Below are positions 6,905 through 8,461 of a DNA stretch of 8,461 nucleotides, one piece after another. The translations under genes and the position numbers were made by a program. Location of the stretch: assembly GCA_029976905.1 (NCBI GenBank), contig JAPOLW010000143.1, positions 1-8,461 on the forward strand, written 5' to 3'. This DNA comes from a bacterium (GTDB lineage: Bacteria; Desulfobacterota; Binatia; UBA12015). The notes under the pieces were generated by a model. It was not told the origin of the DNA, made no database searches, and saw nothing but the letters and a program-made list of their open reading frames with translations. Every line of letters begins with the position of its first letter. Positions within the stretch are counted from its first letter, which is position 1.

Positions 6905-6933
6905 ACTAGAGACCATGTGGGCAGAATCGTCAA
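6905..6933 (-). promoter_or_regulatory. Sigma70-type promoter of the amidohydrolase-sulfatase operon
   Basis: Minus-strand TTGACG (6933-6928, 5/6 to consensus) and TCTAGT (6910-6905, 4/6) are separated by exactly 17 bases. Transcription would start near 6898 and give a 5' leader of about 20-25 nt that contains the GGAGGA ribosome binding site. Position, spacing and box quality agree, which makes this the best promoter in the window. Confidence 0.6.
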
Positions 6934-6988
6934 TTCGGGTCCCGACCCGGACGGCGGCGAGGCTGGGTGTGCTCGATGGTTCGCGGCA

Positions 6989-7008
6989 CGACCTCCCGCA
7001 CGAGGTCG
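6989..7008. promoter_or_regulatory. Perfect 7-bp inverted repeat in divergent intergenic region (possible operator)
   Basis: Arms CGACCTC (6989-6995) and GAGGTCG (7002-7008) flank a 6-nt spacer midway between the divergent amidohydrolase and GSDH-like genes. It lies about 55 bases upstream of the predicted operon promoter and about 50 bases before ATG 7060. Dyads of this size can bind a dimeric repressor or activator. No regulator gene is in the window, so the role is a guess. Confidence 0.3.
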
Positions 7009-7049
7009 GGTCACGGCGTGGGTTGACTCGTAGCGCAGGACCGCGAACA

Positions 7050-7055
7050 TAGGAG
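7050..7055 (+). promoter_or_regulatory. Shine-Dalgarno TAGGAG for the GSDH-like gene
   Basis: TAGGAG lies four bases before ATG 7060 and supports that start. The downstream signal peptide with lipobox agrees. Confidence 0.65.
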
Positions 7056-7059
7056 ACTC

Positions 7060-8313
7060 ATGAGGACCCAGACCCGTCGCTTCGGACTCCGACCGCTCGA
7101 CCCCGGCCTCGTCGTCGCCCTGTGCTCCTCCGTCGTGCTTGCCTGCGGCGGAGGCGGTTCCTCCGGCGGAGACGGCCCGGCGGCGACGCCGTCGCCCAGC
7201 GGGCCCACTCCCATTCCCTCGCCGACCCCGGAGCCGACCCTCGACGATCTCGCCTTGCGCCGTATCGCCGAGGGCCTGTCGTCGCCGCTCTTCCTCACGA
7301 CACCGCCCGACGAACCCGACCGACTCTTCGTGGTGGAGCAAACCGGCCGTATCGTGATCCTCAATGGAACGAGCGGGACCAGGACCTTCCTCGATCTGAG
7401 CGATCGGGTCCGCTTTGGCGGAGAGTTGGGCCTCCTCGGACTCGCCTTCCACCCGGCGTTTGCCGACAACGGTCTTTTCTACGTGAACTACACCGATGAC
7501 GATCTCGTGTCGGTCACCTCGGAATTCCGGGTCGATCCGAACGATGCCGAGCGCGGCGACCCCGACTCCGAACGGCGGATTCTGGAGGTTCCCCTGGAGT
7601 CGGTGAGTCGTCACGGGGGCATGCTGGCCTTCGGCCCCGACGGCGCCCTCTACCTGTCGCTCGGCGACAGTGCCCAGAGCGGCGACCCCAACGGGAACGC
7701 CCAGAACCCGACCGACTTCCGTGGAAAGATCCTCCGCTTCGATCCGCTCACCTTTCCCGAGCCCCTCGCCGACAATCCCGGCTTCGAGAACCCGCACGTC
7801 TGGCACCTCGGCCTGTGCAATCCGTGGCGTTTCAGCTTCGATCGCGAGACCGGCGACTTCTATGCCGGTGACGTCGGCGAAGCCGAGGAAGAGGAAGTCG
7901 ACTTCGCGTCGGCCGGCGTCGGCGGACTCAACTACGGCTGGAACCTCGTCGAGGGCGCGGTTTGCTTTCGTCCCCCCGACGAGCCCCGACCAGAGTGCCC
8001 ACTCGAGAGATTCGTTGCGCCCGTCTTCTCCTACGGACACGACGCCGGCTGCTCGGTCACCGGCGGCTACGTCTACCGCGGCGACAACGTGCCTCCTCTG
8101 CGCGGCCTCTATCTCTTCTCGGACTACTGCAACGCGCGCGTGACGGCATTGCGGGTCGAAGACGGCGTCGCCCGGGAGGTGACAGATCTCACTCCCTTCC
8201 TCGACCCGGACGGCCGGCTGAATGCCGTCTCGTCCTTCGGCGAGGACGGCCACGGGGAACTCTACGTCATCGACGGCTACGGCTCGGTCTACCGGATCGA
8301 AAGCCGCCGCTGA
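7060..8313 (+). CDS. PQQ-type glucose/sorbosone dehydrogenase family lipoprotein
   Basis: The 417-aa product begins with a lipoprotein signal (hydrophobic 17-28, lipobox VLAC with C29). A Gly/Ser/Pro/Thr-rich tether follows to about residue 60. Then comes a six-bladed beta-propeller of the GSDH/HIPL family, which oxidises sugars with PQQ in characterised members. Matches include GELGLLGLAFHPAF (121-134, H131 at the catalytic-base position), SRHGGMLAFGPDGALYLSLGD (183-203), DFRGKILRFD (219-228), NPWRFSFD (254-261), AGDVGE and CSVTGGYVYRG with SDYCNARV. In the usual GLRNPWR motif, Arg is replaced by Cys253 (codon TGC at 7816-7818). That Arg corresponds to the PQQ-contacting R228 of soluble glucose dehydrogenase, so cofactor binding could be altered. 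The protein is probably anchored in the periplasm or outer membrane. Electron acceptor and sugar are unknown. It is divergent from the sulfatase operon. Confidence 0.92.
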   Translation: MRTQTRRFGLRPLDPGLVVALCSSVVLACGGGGSSGGDGPAATPSPSGPTPIPSPTPEPTLDDLALRRIAEGLSSPLFLTTPPDEPDRLFVVEQTGRIVILNGTSGTRTFLDLSDRVRFGGELGLLGLAFHPAFADNGLFYVNYTDDDLVSVTSEFRVDPNDAERGDPDSERRILEVPLESVSRHGGMLAFGPDGALYLSLGDSAQSGDPNGNAQNPTDFRGKILRFDPLTFPEPLADNPGFENPHVWHLGLCNPWRFSFDRETGDFYAGDVGEAEEEEVDFASAGVGGLNYGWNLVEGAVCFRPPDEPRPECPLERFVAPVFSYGHDAGCSVTGGYVYRGDNVPPLRGLYLFSDYCNARVTALRVEDGVAREVTDLTPFLDPDGRLNAVSSFGEDGHGELYVIDGYGSVYRIESRR

Positions 8314-8321
8314 TCCCTCGG

Positions 8322-8335
8322 GCCGCCCGGGCGGC
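8322..8335. repeat. 14-bp GC palindrome after the GSDH-like gene
   Basis: GCCGCCCGGGCGGC starts nine bases after the stop codon and is perfectly self-complementary. As RNA it could form a five-pair stem with a CCGG loop. No T-tract follows, so intrinsic termination is not supported, though a pausing or stabilising role is possible. Confidence 0.35.
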
Positions 8336-8389
8336 TGCGCCACGCAGACCCCGGAGGTGCACGAGCCCCGCTTTCTGTAAGCTCCTCTC

Positions 8390-8461
8390 ATGGCGTACGA
8401 GATCCTGAGATTTCCCTACGACGGCACGATCGATGCCGACGGCCACATCCTCGAGCCCGCC
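8390..8461 (+). CDS. Second amidohydrolase-2-like gene, N-terminal 24 codons (partial at right edge)
   Basis: ATG 8390 opens a frame that runs to the last base of the window, giving MAYEILRFPYDGTIDADGHI, then LEPA. The motif DADGHILEP is the first-strand metal motif of amidohydrolase-2 proteins and parallels DADSHIME of the gene at 5739-6875. The two may therefore be paralogues flanking the GSDH-like gene. No Shine-Dalgarno is visible within 15 bases. The gap to the preceding stop is 76 bp, so it could be co-transcribed with the dehydrogenase or have its own start. The identification rests on about ten residues. Confidence 0.65.
   Translation, partial: MAYEILRFPYDGTIDADGHILEPA

Noticed and set aside
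7023..7051. TTGACT as -35 box for the GSDH-like gene
   Set aside because: The -35 match is good, but the -10 at 17 bases (AACATA) matches poorly and would overlap the Shine-Dalgarno, leaving almost no leader.
6466..8391. 641-codon open frame on the minus strand opposite the GSDH-like gene
   Set aside because: It is antisense to a well-conserved coding gene and also overlaps the amidohydrolase. It matches no family and reflects stop-poor antisense frames in GC-rich DNA.

Overview
This is a GC-rich (clearly above 60% by eye), gene-dense bacterial chromosome segment. The best taxonomic clue is the C-terminus of the gene at 1566-3794. It carries a myxobacterial-type disulfide repeat (CGDG...E.CDDGN...GDCCS..C) after ten VCBS/FG-GAP units. 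Together with the lipoprotein GSDH-family enzyme, the formylglycine sulfatase and the amidohydrolase-2 genes, this suggests Myxococcota or a related former deltaproteobacterial lineage. The phylum assignment is inference; no rRNA or marker gene is present.

Layout, left to right. (1) At 1-531, minus strand, is the N-terminal part of an exported protein: a signal peptide, an Ala-rich tandem-repeat linker, then an STN-like small domain running off the left edge. It is easily missed because it has no stop inside the window. (2) Divergent from it, at 610-1422 plus, is a seven-helix-type Lgt (prolipoprotein diacylglyceryl transferase) family protein that starts at GTG. (3) At 1566-3794 plus is a 742-aa secreted protein with ten 55-aa calcium-type repeats and a Cys-rich tail. 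(4) A convergent minus-strand block follows. Read in its direction of transcription it holds an amidohydrolase-2 gene (6875-5739), an exported arylsulfatase (5737-4127) one base downstream, and a 92-residue truncated TIG-like fragment (4130-3852) whose possible TTG start overlaps the sulfatase stop. A good sigma70-type promoter (TTGACG-17-TCTAGT) lies just upstream of this operon. (5) Divergent from the operon, at 7060-8313 plus, is a predicted lipoprotein of the soluble glucose/sorbosone dehydrogenase (PQQ) family. (6) At 8390-8461 plus are the first 24 codons of a second amidohydrolase-2-like gene, cut by the right edge.

How the parts may work together: most products are predicted to be exported or envelope-associated (repeat protein, sulfatase, GSDH-like lipoprotein, STN-like protein, Lgt-like membrane protein). 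The sulfatase and amidohydrolase appear co-transcribed, which would suit stepwise breakdown of a sulfated organic compound: ester desulfation outside the cytoplasm, then metal-dependent hydrolysis or decarboxylation inside. The substrate cannot be read from the sequence. No mobile element, CRISPR array, tRNA or rRNA was seen, and no gene-free stretch exceeds 300 bases. The largest gaps are 6876-7059 (184 bp, promoter region) and 1423-1565 (143 bp, AT-richer leader of the repeat protein).

I did not find a clearly new multi-gene system. The most unusual points are the Arg-to-Cys change in the PQQ-site motif of the GSDH protein, the loss of a normally essential Arg in the Lgt-like protein, the TIG-like fragment overlapping the sulfatase stop, and the two DNA-level tandem-repeat arrays.
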